This document shows, one piece after another, positions 1 through 9,418 of a stretch of 35,159 nucleotides of DNA. Origin of the DNA: Guillardia theta CCMP2712 (taxonomy: Eukaryota > Cryptophyceae > Pyrenomonadales > Geminigeraceae); assembly GCF_000315625.1 (NCBI RefSeq), contig NW_005434518.1, positions 22,770-57,928 on the forward strand, read 5' to 3'. The number at the start of each line of letters is the position of its first letter. The first letter of the stretch is position 1. The position numbers were made by a program, and so were the translations under genes. Under the pieces are notes generated by a model. That model was given only the letters and a program-made list of their open reading frames with translations, did no database searches and was not told where the DNA came from.

Positions 1-883
1 GCAAGGCAGCATGTTTGTATCGTACGGGCTGTACGGCTACTTGACTTGGTTGACGCATGTCTTGATCCAGAGCGACTCATCCACTGCGACCGTTTGTGCC
101 TCGTGACTCGGGTCACACGGACAAGTAGAGTACTGCCCCTATTGAGATCCGATCTTATCTGAGGAGGCACATCCATCTTCGAAATCGAGCCCTTTCGTCC
201 CACGAGGCCGCCTGCGGCCACAAACCCCACACATGTGCGCCCTTCCTGCTTCTCATGGGGGCGTATCTCAAGCCTCCCAAGCCTTTCTCGCACCGCTTCG
301 TACCCGCTGACCTGCTTCAGCCATGACGCCAGCCGTCCCTGCCTGCCCCTATAAGATCACCAGGACAAGGCCAGAGCCTCGGCTCACGCTTGCCATCCCG
401 CACTCCCTCCCAGCCTGACCATGACCTGCTCTCCTGCTTCTATCGTCCTCGTCGAGTCTAGCGTCCGGTGGTACCGCCCCGCCTCCTGCCTCCCTTCAAG
501 CTCCCGGCCCAAGCGGCTCCTCCTCAGCCCCGACCAGCTCCGCTACCTCGAGCGCCTCCAGGACAAGCAGCGGCTGGCCAGCTCGGAGACCTGTGCGCAA
601 GGGGAGGAGGACGCTGGGGCGGCTCGCGGCGGCAGGACGTCAGAGTCGAGACAGGCGTCAGCGGCAAGGCCGAGCCTGCTTGACGAGATAGGCAGAGTGC
701 GGGAGAGCAGGGGGGCGACCGCCCGGAGACAGCGAGACGGGAGGAAGAGGAGGGCCCCGGAGGCGGGGAGAGCGGAGGAGGAGTGTAGCCGCGAGCTTGC
801 GGTGTGGGGGCAGAAGTGCATGTAATGTAATAGCTTGTGAATAGAGTGTGAATGCGCAAGGCCAGACTGACACGCTCCGCCCC
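1..883. repeat. A-type tandem repeat, copy 1 (left end may be cut by the window)
   Basis: This segment is repeated almost base for base at 1401-2283, an exact 1400-base period. Only a handful of substitutions separate the two copies (for example at about 684, 725 and 800). The two copies stop matching at 884/2284. The A-specific 5' part is 1-441. The rest (442-883) is the core that also occurs in the B-type units. A TATA-like stretch lies at about 349-355, 70 bases before the ORF at 421. An imperfect inverted repeat, GTGAC-TCGG-GTCAC, lies at 103-116. Confidence 0.95.
421..825 (+). CDS. Core-repeat ORF, copy 1 (134 aa, unknown, doubtful)
   Basis: This ORF is open from ATG 421 to TAA 825 inside the tandem core. 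The product has a hydrophobic and basic N-terminal third, a predicted helical stretch (LSPDQLRYLERLQDKQRLA), then an Arg/Glu/Ala-rich tail ending WGQKCM. I recognise no family. The stop codon overlaps two TGTAA motifs (TGTAATGTAA), which act as poly(A) signals in some algae. Against coding: high GC gives long chance ORFs here in several frames, and the few differences among the four copies are not biased to silent sites. For coding: a TATA-like element sits about 70 bases upstream, and three of four copies keep a full-length frame. Confidence 0.3.
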   Translation: MTCSPASIVLVESSVRWYRPASCLPSSSRPKRLLLSPDQLRYLERLQDKQRLASSETCAQGEEDAGAARGGRTSESRQASAARPSLLDEIGRVRESRGATARRQRDGRKRRAPEAGRAEEECSRELAVWGQKCM

Positions 884-1400
884 CGCATCTTCAGGACGAC
901 GCCGTCACGGTGATGGCGGCTATGCGGATGCTGGCGGGGAGTCCGAGAGGGCTCAGTGAAGCGGGGGAGCGAGCTGCGTGTATGGGTAGAGGGGGTAGAG
1001 GCTGGGTATGCTTGTGCCACTGCGTAGGGGCGGGAGAGTGGAAGAAGGCCCTGCCTGGCGGAGGCGGGCAGGCCTCGAGGGCTTGGGAGGGAGAAAGGGA
1101 GGAGGCTTGGGAGAAGGCACGGGCAAGAAGGCATGAGAGGAGGGGCGAGAGCTTGGGAGTCGGGCAGTGGGAGCTGAAGGGGTCGGGTGAGCGATGGTAT
1201 CTCTAGTAGTATATCTGGTTTGGTATCTTTCCTTCCCGGCGTCTCTACCCCAGGCCTCCTCCCCTGCGTCTCCATGAGCAGGTCGGGCAGCGGGTGCGCT
1301 TTGAGACATGCGAGCAGCAGGAGGAGGACGCGACGGGATCAAGCTCCGAGACACGAGGCAAAAGCTTGCGGGGGAGGGGAGGAAGAGCGTTCTCAATACT
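884..1400. other. Unique spacer between core copies 1 and 2
   Basis: This 517-base segment does not occur elsewhere in the window. It is purine-rich on the plus strand (many GGGAGG/GAGG runs). It has ORFs in both directions but none with recognisable protein features, and I see no gene. It replaces the 3' flank that the other core copies carry, so it marks one boundary of the array. Confidence 0.6.
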
Positions 1401-2283
1401 GCAAGGCAGCATGTTTGTATCGTACGGGCTGTACGGCTACTTGACTTGGTTGACGCATGTCTTGATCCAGAGCGACTCATCCACTGCGACCGTTTGTGCC
1501 TCGTGACTCGGGTCACACGGACAAGTAGAGTACTGCCCCTATTGAGATCCGATCTTATCTGAGGAGGCACATCCATCTTCGAAATCGAGCCCTTTCGTCC
1601 CACGAGGCCGCCTGCGGCCACAAACCCCACACATGTGCGCCCTTCCCGCTTCTCATGGGGGCGTATCTCAAGCCTCCCAAGCCTTTCTCGCACCGCTTCG
1701 TACCCGCTGACCTGCTTCAGCCATGACGCCAGCCGTCCCTGCCTGCCCCTATAAGATCACCAGGACAAGGCCAGAGCCTCGGCTCACGCTTGCCATCCCG
1801 CACTCCCTCCCAGCCTGACCATGACCTGCTCTCCTGCTTCTATCGTCCTCGTCGAGTCTAGCGTCCGGTGGTACCGCCCCGCCTCCTGCCTCCCTTCAAG
1901 CTCCCGGCCCAAGCGGCTCCTCCTCAGCCCCGACCAGCTCCGCTACCTCGAGCGCCTCCAGGACAAGCAGCGGCTGGCCAGCTCGGAGACCTGTGCGCAA
2001 GGGGAGGAGGACGCTGGGGCGGCTCGCGGCGGCAGGACGTCAGAGTCGAGACAGGCGTCAGCGGCATGGCCGAGCCTGCTTGACGAGATAGGCAGAGTGC
2101 GGGAGAGCAGGGGGGCGACCGCCCAGAGACAGCGAGACGGGAGGAAGAGGAGGGCCCCGGAGGCGGGGAGAGCGGAGGAAGAGTGTAGCCGCGAGCTTGC
2201 GGTGTGGGGGCAGAAGTGCATGTAACGTAATAGCTTGTGAATAGAGTGTGAATGCGCAAGGCCAGACTGAAACGCTCCGCCCC
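1401..2283. repeat. A-type tandem repeat, copy 2
   Basis: Second copy of 1-883. It carries the A-type 5' flank (1401-1841) but is followed by the B-type 3' flank (from 2284), so it is the hybrid joining the two repeat types. The imperfect inverted repeat recurs at 1503-1516. Confidence 0.95.
1821..2225 (+). CDS. Core-repeat ORF, copy 2 (134 aa, unknown, doubtful)
   Basis: Same frame as the copy at 421. It differs by AGG to TGG (Arg to Trp), CGG to CAG (Arg to Gln) and one silent GAG to GAA change. No known domain is visible. See copy 1 for arguments for and against coding. Confidence 0.3.
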   Translation: MTCSPASIVLVESSVRWYRPASCLPSSSRPKRLLLSPDQLRYLERLQDKQRLASSETCAQGEEDAGAARGGRTSESRQASAAWPSLLDEIGRVRESRGATAQRQRDGRKRRAPEAGRAEEECSRELAVWGQKCM

Positions 2284-3513
2284 ATGATGGCGGGGGCTGA
2301 GTTGATGATTGTGCTGTACTTGGGGGGGGGCTGGGGAGATCAAGAAGGTGCTGCCTGAGAGCAGAGGCTGTTTATGTAGTATGCGTTGGTCTACTCACAG
2401 ACTGGGGCATCACGGGAGGGGTACTAAGTGAGTGTGAGGCGAGCTTTGAGTCTGCCGTTGCATGCTTGTGTCAGCTCGGATCGCTCAGGTGGCTGAGGGA
2501 GGCGCTTGGCACGTCGCTTGCCATCCCGGGCTGGTGATACGTCTAGATGCAAACCCGCCTCTTCTCCAGCTTCTTTCAATCAGAGAACACGCTCATGACT
2601 GGGCTGAAGCTGCGGGGTAGGAGGGGGGGCGCGCACACTCAGATCGGTTTGCTGTAGATGCTCGCGTGCTGAAGCGCTACAGGTGCCCGACGGCCTCAAG
2701 CACCACGACATGCTCGTTCCGATGGACAAGCTCGGGATCCATTGGCTGAGGTCTCAACTTCGTTTGCGACCTTTTGAGGCTCGTGACCGGTCACGAGGAC
2801 CAGACTGGGATTGGAAGCGAAAAGCCTCAAGTTCGGATCGCCTTGAGGCTGACTTGCATGGCCTCCGCATCGCAATGACCTCTTCTCGTTACCGGGCGGC
2901 ACCCGCCAAGGAGGCCTAAACCTCAACCGCTCAGCCCCAGGCCTACTCTCTCCGTGCCACACTCGTGACTTTTGCTGTACGCCCCCGCAACTAGTCGCAT
3001 GTAAGCCATCGCACTTGCGACACCCTCAAGCAAGCTGCTGCCGCCCCCTCCCTCCCATGGTAGCCAAGTCCATCGTCCTCGTCGAGTCTAGCGTCCGGTG
3101 GTACCGCCCCGCCTCCTGCCTCCCTTCAAGCTCCCGGCCCAAGCGGCTCCTCCTCAGCCCCGACCAGCTCCGCTACCTCGAGCGCCTCCAGGACAAGCAG
3201 CGGCTGGCCAGCTCGGAGACCTGTGCGCAAGGGGAGGAGGACGCTGGGGCGGCTCGCGGAGGCAGGACGTCAGAGTCGAGACAGGCGTCAGCGGCAAGGC
3301 CGAGCCTGCTTGACGAGATAGGCAGAGTGCGGGAGAGCAGGGGGGCGACCGCCCGGAGACAGCGAGACGGGAGGAAGAGGAGGGCCCCGGAGGCGGGGAG
3401 AGCGGAGGAGGAGTGTAGCCGCGAGCTTGCGGTGTGCGGGCAGAAGTGCATGTAATGTAATAGCTTGTGAATAGAGTGTGAATGCACAAGGCCAGACTGA
3501 AACGCTCCGCCCC
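2284..3513. repeat. B-type tandem repeat, unit 1 (1230 bp)
   Basis: The unit consists of a B-specific spacer (2284-3071) followed by core copy 3 (3072-3513). It repeats from 3514 with a period of 1230, becoming 1231 after a one-base insertion near 4206. The spacer contains a perfect 16-bp palindrome, TCGTGACCGGTCACGA, at 2781-2796. It also has a 69-codon ORF from ATG 2710 to 2919 that is present in both units with one Trp/Tyr difference. I do not call that ORF a gene. Confidence 0.93.
3057..3455 (+). CDS. Core-repeat ORF, copy 3 (132 aa, unknown, doubtful)
   Basis: The frame matches copies 1 and 2 from Ile-Val-Leu-Val onward. Its start lies in the B-type flank, giving MVAKS instead of MTCSPAS. 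It has one silent change (GGC to GGA) and one replacement near the end (TGG to TGC, Trp to Cys). No domain is recognised. Confidence 0.28.
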   Translation: MVAKSIVLVESSVRWYRPASCLPSSSRPKRLLLSPDQLRYLERLQDKQRLASSETCAQGEEDAGAARGGRTSESRQASAARPSLLDEIGRVRESRGATARRQRDGRKRRAPEAGRAEEECSRELAVCGQKCM

Positions 3514-4744
3514 ATGATGGCGGGGGCTGAGTTGATGATTGTGCTGTACTTGGGGGGGGGCTTGGGGATTGAGGATGGTGCTGCCTGAGAGCAGAGGCTG
3601 TTTATGTAGTATGCGTTGATCTATTCATAGACTGGGGCATCACGGGAGGGGTACTAAGTGAGTGTGAGGCGAGCTTTGAGTCTGCCGTTGCATGCTTGTG
3701 TCAGCTCGGATCGCTCAGGTGGCTGAGGGAGGCGCTTGGCACGTCGCTTGCCATCCCGGGCTGGTGATACGTCTAGATGCAAACCCGCCTCTTCTCCAGC
3801 TTCTTTCAATCAGAGAACACGCTCATGACTGGGCTGAAGCTGCGGGGTAGAAGGGGGGGCGCGCACACTCAGATCGGTTTATTGTAGACGCTCGCGTGCT
3901 GAAGCGCTACAGGTGCCCGACGGCCTCAAGCACCACGACATGCTCGTTCCGATGGACAAGCTCGGGATCCATTACCTGAGGTCTCAACTTCGTTTGCGAC
4001 CTTTTGAGGCTCGTGACCGGTCACGAGGACCAGACTGGGATTGGAAGCGAAAAGCCTCAAGTTCGGATCGCCTTGAGGCTGACTTGCATGGCCTCCGCAT
4101 CGCAATGACCTCTTCTCGTTACCGGGCGGCACCCGCCAAGGAGGCCTAAACCTCAACCGCTCAGCCCCAGGCCTACTCTCTCCGTGCCACACTCGTGACT
4201 TTTGCCTGTACGCCCCCGCAACTAGTCGCATGTAAGCCATCGCACTTGCGACACCCTCAAGCAAGCTGCTGCCGCCCCCTCCCTCCCATGGTAGCCAAGT
4301 CCATCGTCCTCGTCGAGTCTAGCGTCCGGTGGTACCGCCCCGCCTCCTGCCTCCCTTCAAGCTCCCGGCCCAAGCGGCTCCTCCTCAGCCCCGACCAGCT
4401 CCGCTACCTCGAGCGCCTCCAGGACAAGCAGCGGCTGGCCAGCTCGGAGACCTGTGCGCAAGGGGAGGAGGACGCTGGGGCGGCTCGCGGCGGCAGGACG
4501 TCAGAGTCGAGACAGGCGTCAGCGGCATGGCCGAGCCTGCTTGACGAGATAGGCAGAGTGCGGGAGAGCAGGGGGGCGACCGCCCGGAGACAGCGAGACG
4601 GGAGGAAGAGGAGGGCCCCGGAGGCGGGGAGAGCGGAGGAGGAGTGTAGCCGCGAGCTTGCGGTGTGAGGGGCAGAAGTGCATGTAATGTAATAGCTTGT
4701 GAACAGAGTGTGAATGCGCATGGCTAGGATTGGAGATGATTTTC
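3514..4744. repeat. B-type tandem repeat, unit 2, ending the array
   Basis: Second B unit: spacer 3514-4302 and core copy 4 (4303-4720). The match to the other cores stops at 4720, about 20 bases short, and unrelated sequence follows. The 16-bp palindrome recurs at 4011-4026. The spacer is roughly 98% identical to unit 1 by eye. Confidence 0.92.
4288..4668 (+). pseudogene. Core-repeat ORF, copy 4, shortened by a one-base insertion
   Basis: A single A inserted near 4669 turns the Trp codon into TGA, so the frame loses its last six residues compared with copy 1. It also carries the AGG to TGG change seen in copy 2. It counts as broken only if the ORF was ever a gene, which is uncertain. Confidence 0.3.
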
Positions 4745-5090
4745 ATTGTCCACGTTGATTGTGACGAGATCGGTCAGTGCAAGTGATCTGCTGTCTCAGC
4801 AAAGTTGCCAGTTTGGTTACAGCCATTTCAATCAGTAGTATGAGTCAAGGATGACCTTTAATGTTTGAGTAAAGGATGTGTTTCAGACTGACATACTTCC
4901 TGTCGGAACAACTCAAAGTCAAAAGGATTGACCTTGGAAGACTGAGATGATCCCACCTCTCAACTGATGACGACATTCAGAGTGTCAACTGCCTGAGTGA
5001 CATCGGCTCTAGTCAATCATGACTACTGAGCTAGCCTGACGACGGTCACTGCACTACTGACTGGTTATTGACTGAAAGTACCTGGGCAGA
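4741..5090. promoter_or_regulatory. Dense TGAC/GTCA cluster
   Basis: By direct count, 16 copies of TGAC or its complement GTCA lie in 350 bases, where about 3 are expected by chance. TGAC is the half-site of bZIP factors and the core of the plant W-box. A regulatory role is inferred from density and from position 650-1000 bases before the gene at 5720. No gene is visible in this stretch. Confidence 0.4.
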
Positions 5091-5094
5091 GTGC

Positions 5095-5245
5095 CGGTTA
5101 CATATCTCTACCAGACCGTTACAAAAAGACCGGTAGTTACCCACACCGGTACAGTCACTTGACCCCACCCCTCAACTAATAAGGAAATTTGGACCACCAT
5201 TCAGTCATAGGGAGGGGTCATGGGGTCATGGGGGTCGTGGCCTTC
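5095..5245. promoter_or_regulatory. CCGTTAC/CCGGTTAC motifs followed by a short C4/G4 array
   Basis: CCGGTTAC, CCGTTAC and CCGGTAGTTACC lie at 5096-5150. They are followed by CCCCACCCC and several GGGG runs (5162-5236). Similar pairs of motifs occur before other genes in the window (about 11085-11125 and 19155-19360). A promoter role is inferred, not shown. Confidence 0.3.
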
Positions 5246-5404
5246 CAGTGGGGTTCCCTGCCTACGCGCTTCCAGGTATGGCGGGAAAGGGAGAAGGCGA
5301 TGAAGAATGGAATGGGTGGTAGCGACGAAGAGAGACAGAGAAGACAAAGGGATAAGAACAGGCTGGATGAAATGAAAGAAATGATAAGCTCAAGTCCCAA
5401 CTGA
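5228..5404 (+). CDS. Possible small ORF (58 aa) upstream of the chromatin-reader gene
   Basis: ATG 5228 opens a frame to TGA 5402-5404. The second half is charged and helical (an Arg/Glu/Lys-rich run, then KNRLDEMKEMISSS). It could be a small gene, an upstream ORF or an unspliced leader exon of the gene at 5720. No family is recognised, and a chance ORF is quite possible. Confidence 0.2.
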   Translation: MGVVAFQWGSLPTRFQVWREREKAMKNGMGGSDEERQRRQRDKNRLDEMKEMISSSPN

Positions 5405-5719
5405 AATGTTGAATTTCTGCTTTTGTAGCTTCAATAAGAGCCTCCCACAAACAGGGCGAGAGAATTGAAAATGATGGTGTGAGGTAGGTTGTTGGACAGC
5501 CTCTGCATGGAAGTCGATGCCAGCAACTGGATATGATCGTGTTGTGCTATGCTTGCATTTTGCCGTCGTACATGTCAGAAGTAGTAAGGACTTGCAAAGC
5601 TCCAGCTTATAGTTTGTTGGAGCGCTACTGTGCATTTAGAGAGCTTGGTGGAATGGAGTGTGCGTAGACTTGTGCTAATGCTGTGTTCTGCATACAGAAG
5701 AAAATCTTCAAGCGCAGAA

Positions 5720-8700
5720 ATGGGCAAGAAAAATTGGGAGAGAAATTCAAAATTTCCAGAGACAACTAAATCAGAAGCTCCCAAAACAAGATCAGTCTTC
5801 TCGAATGAGAGGACTCAAAACCACGAGCTTGAAAGCAAGAAGGAGTCAAAACCCAGTAAGACTAGAGGTTCTAGCCAAACACATCTTTCTGCAAAGAAGA
5901 ACTCAATAGGTGCGTCCGTTGACTTGAGGAGGTGGTAATCACCGTCATGCGCAGATGAGGAGGGTAATGCAAGGAGAGATTCATTGAGGAAGACGCGAAA
6001 TAGCGCCAGCAGCAGCAAAAGCACGTCTGAGCCTGACCCTGGGTGAGAATGATTCAATACATGTGAAGGAGACCTTTGCTTATTTAGTCTCAGGTTAACG
6101 GACGGTGCGAACAAAGAAGAACTGACGGAAGTGATAACAGAAGTAGTGTATCTGTCTCCGCACGATGAAGAATCAGACAAGGACTTCGAGTTTCTGATTG
6201 AAGATGATCAGAAGGAATCAGGATCTCGCACAAAGTACCCGCCATGGCCCTACTTTGTGAACTGTAGAGTTGAAGCCCTGTATGATGATGGGATTTGGTA
6301 TCAGGGAATACTCAAAGATGGACCCAAAGGCACTGGCAGCCACGAGGAGAAGCTCTTTCAGATTATCTTCGATGACGGTGAAGAAATTTGGACGGAGCTT
6401 CCAGCTGATGATATTAGAATGGTGGAGGCTGTTCCAAAGAAAGGGCTCAAAGTGTTTGTGTATCTTGATGCAAGTAGGTCCTCCAAGAAGTCGGCCATCC
6501 TTTATCAGAGCCATGACAACTTGCATGTCAAGGTTGGAGGAAAGAGCTGCTCGCTCACATCCTTTTGTGCTATGGATGATGCATCGCAACCTCAACCGCA
6601 TCCTTATGATGCTGTCTGGGTGGCACAATCCCCTGAGCTGTCGCTGCTTCAATACTTCCAAAAAGCCTTCGGTGGGGAATGCGAGGCTGTGCAAGGAGAA
6701 CAAAGTATTCCGGATTCTTCTGCTCAACCAAAGCTGATTCCTGGTCAAGAAGCTCCAATGTCAAAACGGAGCCTCTTGCCGAAAGATTGGAAAGTATTGG
6801 TCAAGGATGATAATAGCCATTACAACTACATCGCTCCAGACGGAACAATCTTTTCGAACCTGCGCAGTGCTTTGACGTATGCTGGTAAGCATGAAGCAGA
6901 TGAAATCTCAGCATCGGAGCCTCGAATGAAGAGCAGTGCAGAAGAGCAGACTGAAAGTATTTCCAACTCTCAATCGTTGAACAGTAAGGAAGCCAAAAGA
7001 GACCAGAATCAAAGGGATACGAGTGAGCACGAAAAGAATATCAAGTTTGAGACTGAAGTGAAGAGAAAAGGCAAGGCCAAGAATGTAGATTCAAAAGATT
7101 CAGACAAATCTGCTCAAGATGATACAAGAGATGATATGGAGGTTGTAACACGATCTTTGCGAAAGAGAACAAAAGGAACACCTTCCAACGAATCTTCTTC
7201 CAAGAATGTACTTGAAGTACAATCAGCTCCTGCAACCCAGTCCTTCCAAGCCACCAGTTCTGAAAATGCTGTCCAGTCAGAAGAGACAGTCAGACCTCAA
7301 GAAGATAGACCTGCTTCAGACGCCATACCCCAGACGAAGGTGATTCTGTTCGAAGAAGACGTGGATGTCGAAGAGATGGACAAGTCGTCGGCAGCAGACG
7401 GGAAGGATTCTGAGCACCAGTCGGATCTAGAAGACGAAAGCGAATTTGAAGGAGTCATTGAAGAAATAGAAGCTGAAGATGATGCTGGCCAAGGTCAGGA
7501 AGGAAGTTTCATCGAAGAGGTGGAAGTAGACGAGAGCTCTGAAACCTCGACCTTGGCCGTCGAGCAAGGAGCTTCTGAAGACACCCAAGAAAACGACAAG
7601 TCGGTAGAAGACGATTCTGTTACCAAGGGTACGGCTGCCAACCAGCGGCAGTTCAATGTCGGAGATTTTGTCTCTGTAGAAGATTGCACAAAGAGATGGT
7701 GTACGTGCGAAATTTTGAAGAAAATTGACGGGAAGGTGAAAGTACATTACATCAATTGGAGTAGCGACTGGGATGAATGGATTGACGTGACGTCAGACAG
7801 GATACAGGAAAGCGATGTGATTATCGACAATGGAAAGAGAAAGTCTTCCAAAATATCCAAAGAATCTGCTGCCATAAAAAAGCCAAAGCCAAAAACAATC
7901 AAACCTAGGATAGACAGGATTCCCAACTTTGAAGAGAAACAGTCATGGGTATGTTCAGTAGACATGAAGAAGGGATTTGCCAACGGGAACAGATACATCG
8001 GAGAACAGGTTCGCATCCGAGACAGGACACATGGTCTTTTGCGTGGTGCAATCGATGACTTTGACGAGCGAGGGTTTCACGTGGCTATCGAGGGTGACAT
8101 GGAAAACCGCTGGATTCGTTTGCCAGATCCAGATGTCGACTTTCTACAGATAGTAGCAGCACGGCCCGAAGTAAACCAGTATCCAAGGAGGACGAACCGC
8201 CTTTCCTTTGTATGTACAGGCTGTGAGAAACAGTTTCAGACAAAGCAAGGTCTGCACTTCCATATTTCTCGCTCAGAAGAGTGCCAGAATGTATTTTATA
8301 ACCTGAACATCCCACTTCCTCCTGGAATCGCATGGAAAATTTCCAAGAAGAACAACCAAAAGAGCAGAACCAGCACCAGTCTTGCATCGGCATCATCAGG
8401 ACCTTTGCACTCAAAACCCAGTGAGTTGCACAAAAGCGCCTTCAAGCAAAAGAAGAGGAAAAGTGACCTGGAGATTTCGGACATTGAGAAACGACAAAAG
8501 GTTTTGTCAAGTGAATCATTCGCATTCGTCTCAAGTCCTCAGATCAAAGACAACTCTTCATCCAGGGCGAGTAACGGACGGTCCATCGCTTCTTTGGTCA
8601 TAGCAGAAGTTCTCAGAAGGAGGGCCACAGGTGAATGTCATGATGTTTTTCAGCATCAAGTTATGTGCGTTGAAGGCGAAATGATACCGAACAACTTGCA

Positions 8701-9156
8701 AGCCCTTGCAGAAGTTGTGCGTCAGCCGATACAAAGTAGCTGTTTGACATGGACAGGACCACCAGGAACGGTAACTCGGTTCGCAGGCTCAAACAAAGCT
8801 CCAAAAGCAGTATCTTCAGCTGTTTCATCGACAAACAAGGTGGGAGCTGCGGCTCTCGTCTCTTGATTGTGACTTTGCTGCAGCCTGAGCCACGAGAACC
8901 TGCTAGGAAAGCCTGTGTGCTAGAGCCCCTGAGGTCACTCTACACTCGTTGGTCCAGCAAAATTTCCTTGACTCGCACTTGGCAGGGGCTCTCAAGCTAG
9001 GCAAGCCATCGCTCAATTCTTGGAGAAGAACAACTATTTCGGGATGGCAGATTTGAAGGTTTTCATATATTGTGCTTGCTTGGCTGAGTATGAAGATTTG
9101 GTTTACAGCAGGTTCTCAGTCAAAAGTTTAGATTTCAGAAAATTGCGTTCTCTTAA
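5720..9156 (+). CDS. Large chromatin-reader-like protein (Tudor-like, MBD-like, Tudor-knot, zinc finger), about 1064 aa
   Basis: Exons: 5720-5909, 5955-6042, 6094-8839, 8884-8933, 8986-9058, 9109-9156. All introns are GT-AG, 44-52 nt, and in phase. The protein starts MGKKNW and is basic at the N-terminus. A Tudor/Agenet-like barrel lies at about 145-205 (VEALYDDGIWYQG, then FDDGEEIW). An MBD-like segment lies at 320-358 (LPKDW ... YIAPDGTIFSNLRSAL). A long Glu/Asp/Ser-rich linker runs to about 600. A Tudor-knot/chromo-barrel of the MRG/MSL3/PHF20 type lies at 612-665 (VKVHYINWSSDWDEWI). A third barrel-like segment lies at 712-769. A zinc finger C-X2-C-X12-H-X6-C has Cys800, Cys803, His816 and Cys823. 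Such modules bind methylated histones or DNA, so a nuclear role is inferred. If intron 8840-8883 is retained, the protein stops at 8866 after about 1016 residues. The last three short exons are the weakest part of the model. Confidence 0.8.
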
Positions 9157-9418
9157 AGAAAAACCATTGAAGGCACTTGGAACGTTTGCCGTGCTCGAAA
9201 GAATCGAATCAGTGGAGTGATAGAAGCTTTATGATGACAACACAATCTCAGGGCGAAGCGTGAAGCAAGTGTTCTAGACAGGTTCCCGCCGGGAGCTCGT
9301 GGAAATTCGTGGGGTTGTGCTCTGGAAGTTTGCCAGCAAGTCCAGTGGGTCCAAACCTGCAGCATCCGCTCAGAACATGCAGGAGGGCGAGGGAGTCCGA
9401 TGAAGCTCGCCTCCTTGC

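Noticed and set aside
953-1693. 246-aa minus-strand frame across the first repeat boundary
   Set aside because: It spans a unique spacer and a repeat, has no protein-like features and reflects low stop frequency in GC-rich DNA.
2683-2919. 78-aa frame in the B-unit spacer, repeated at 3913-4149
   Set aside because: It starts on GTG in the longest form. The ATG form has 69 codons, no known domain and no transcript sign, so I kept it only as a note in the repeat entry.
1-4744. CRISPR-like or phage-type repeat array
   Set aside because: Units are over 1.2 kb and near-identical, without short repeats and unique spacers, and the window is eukaryotic.
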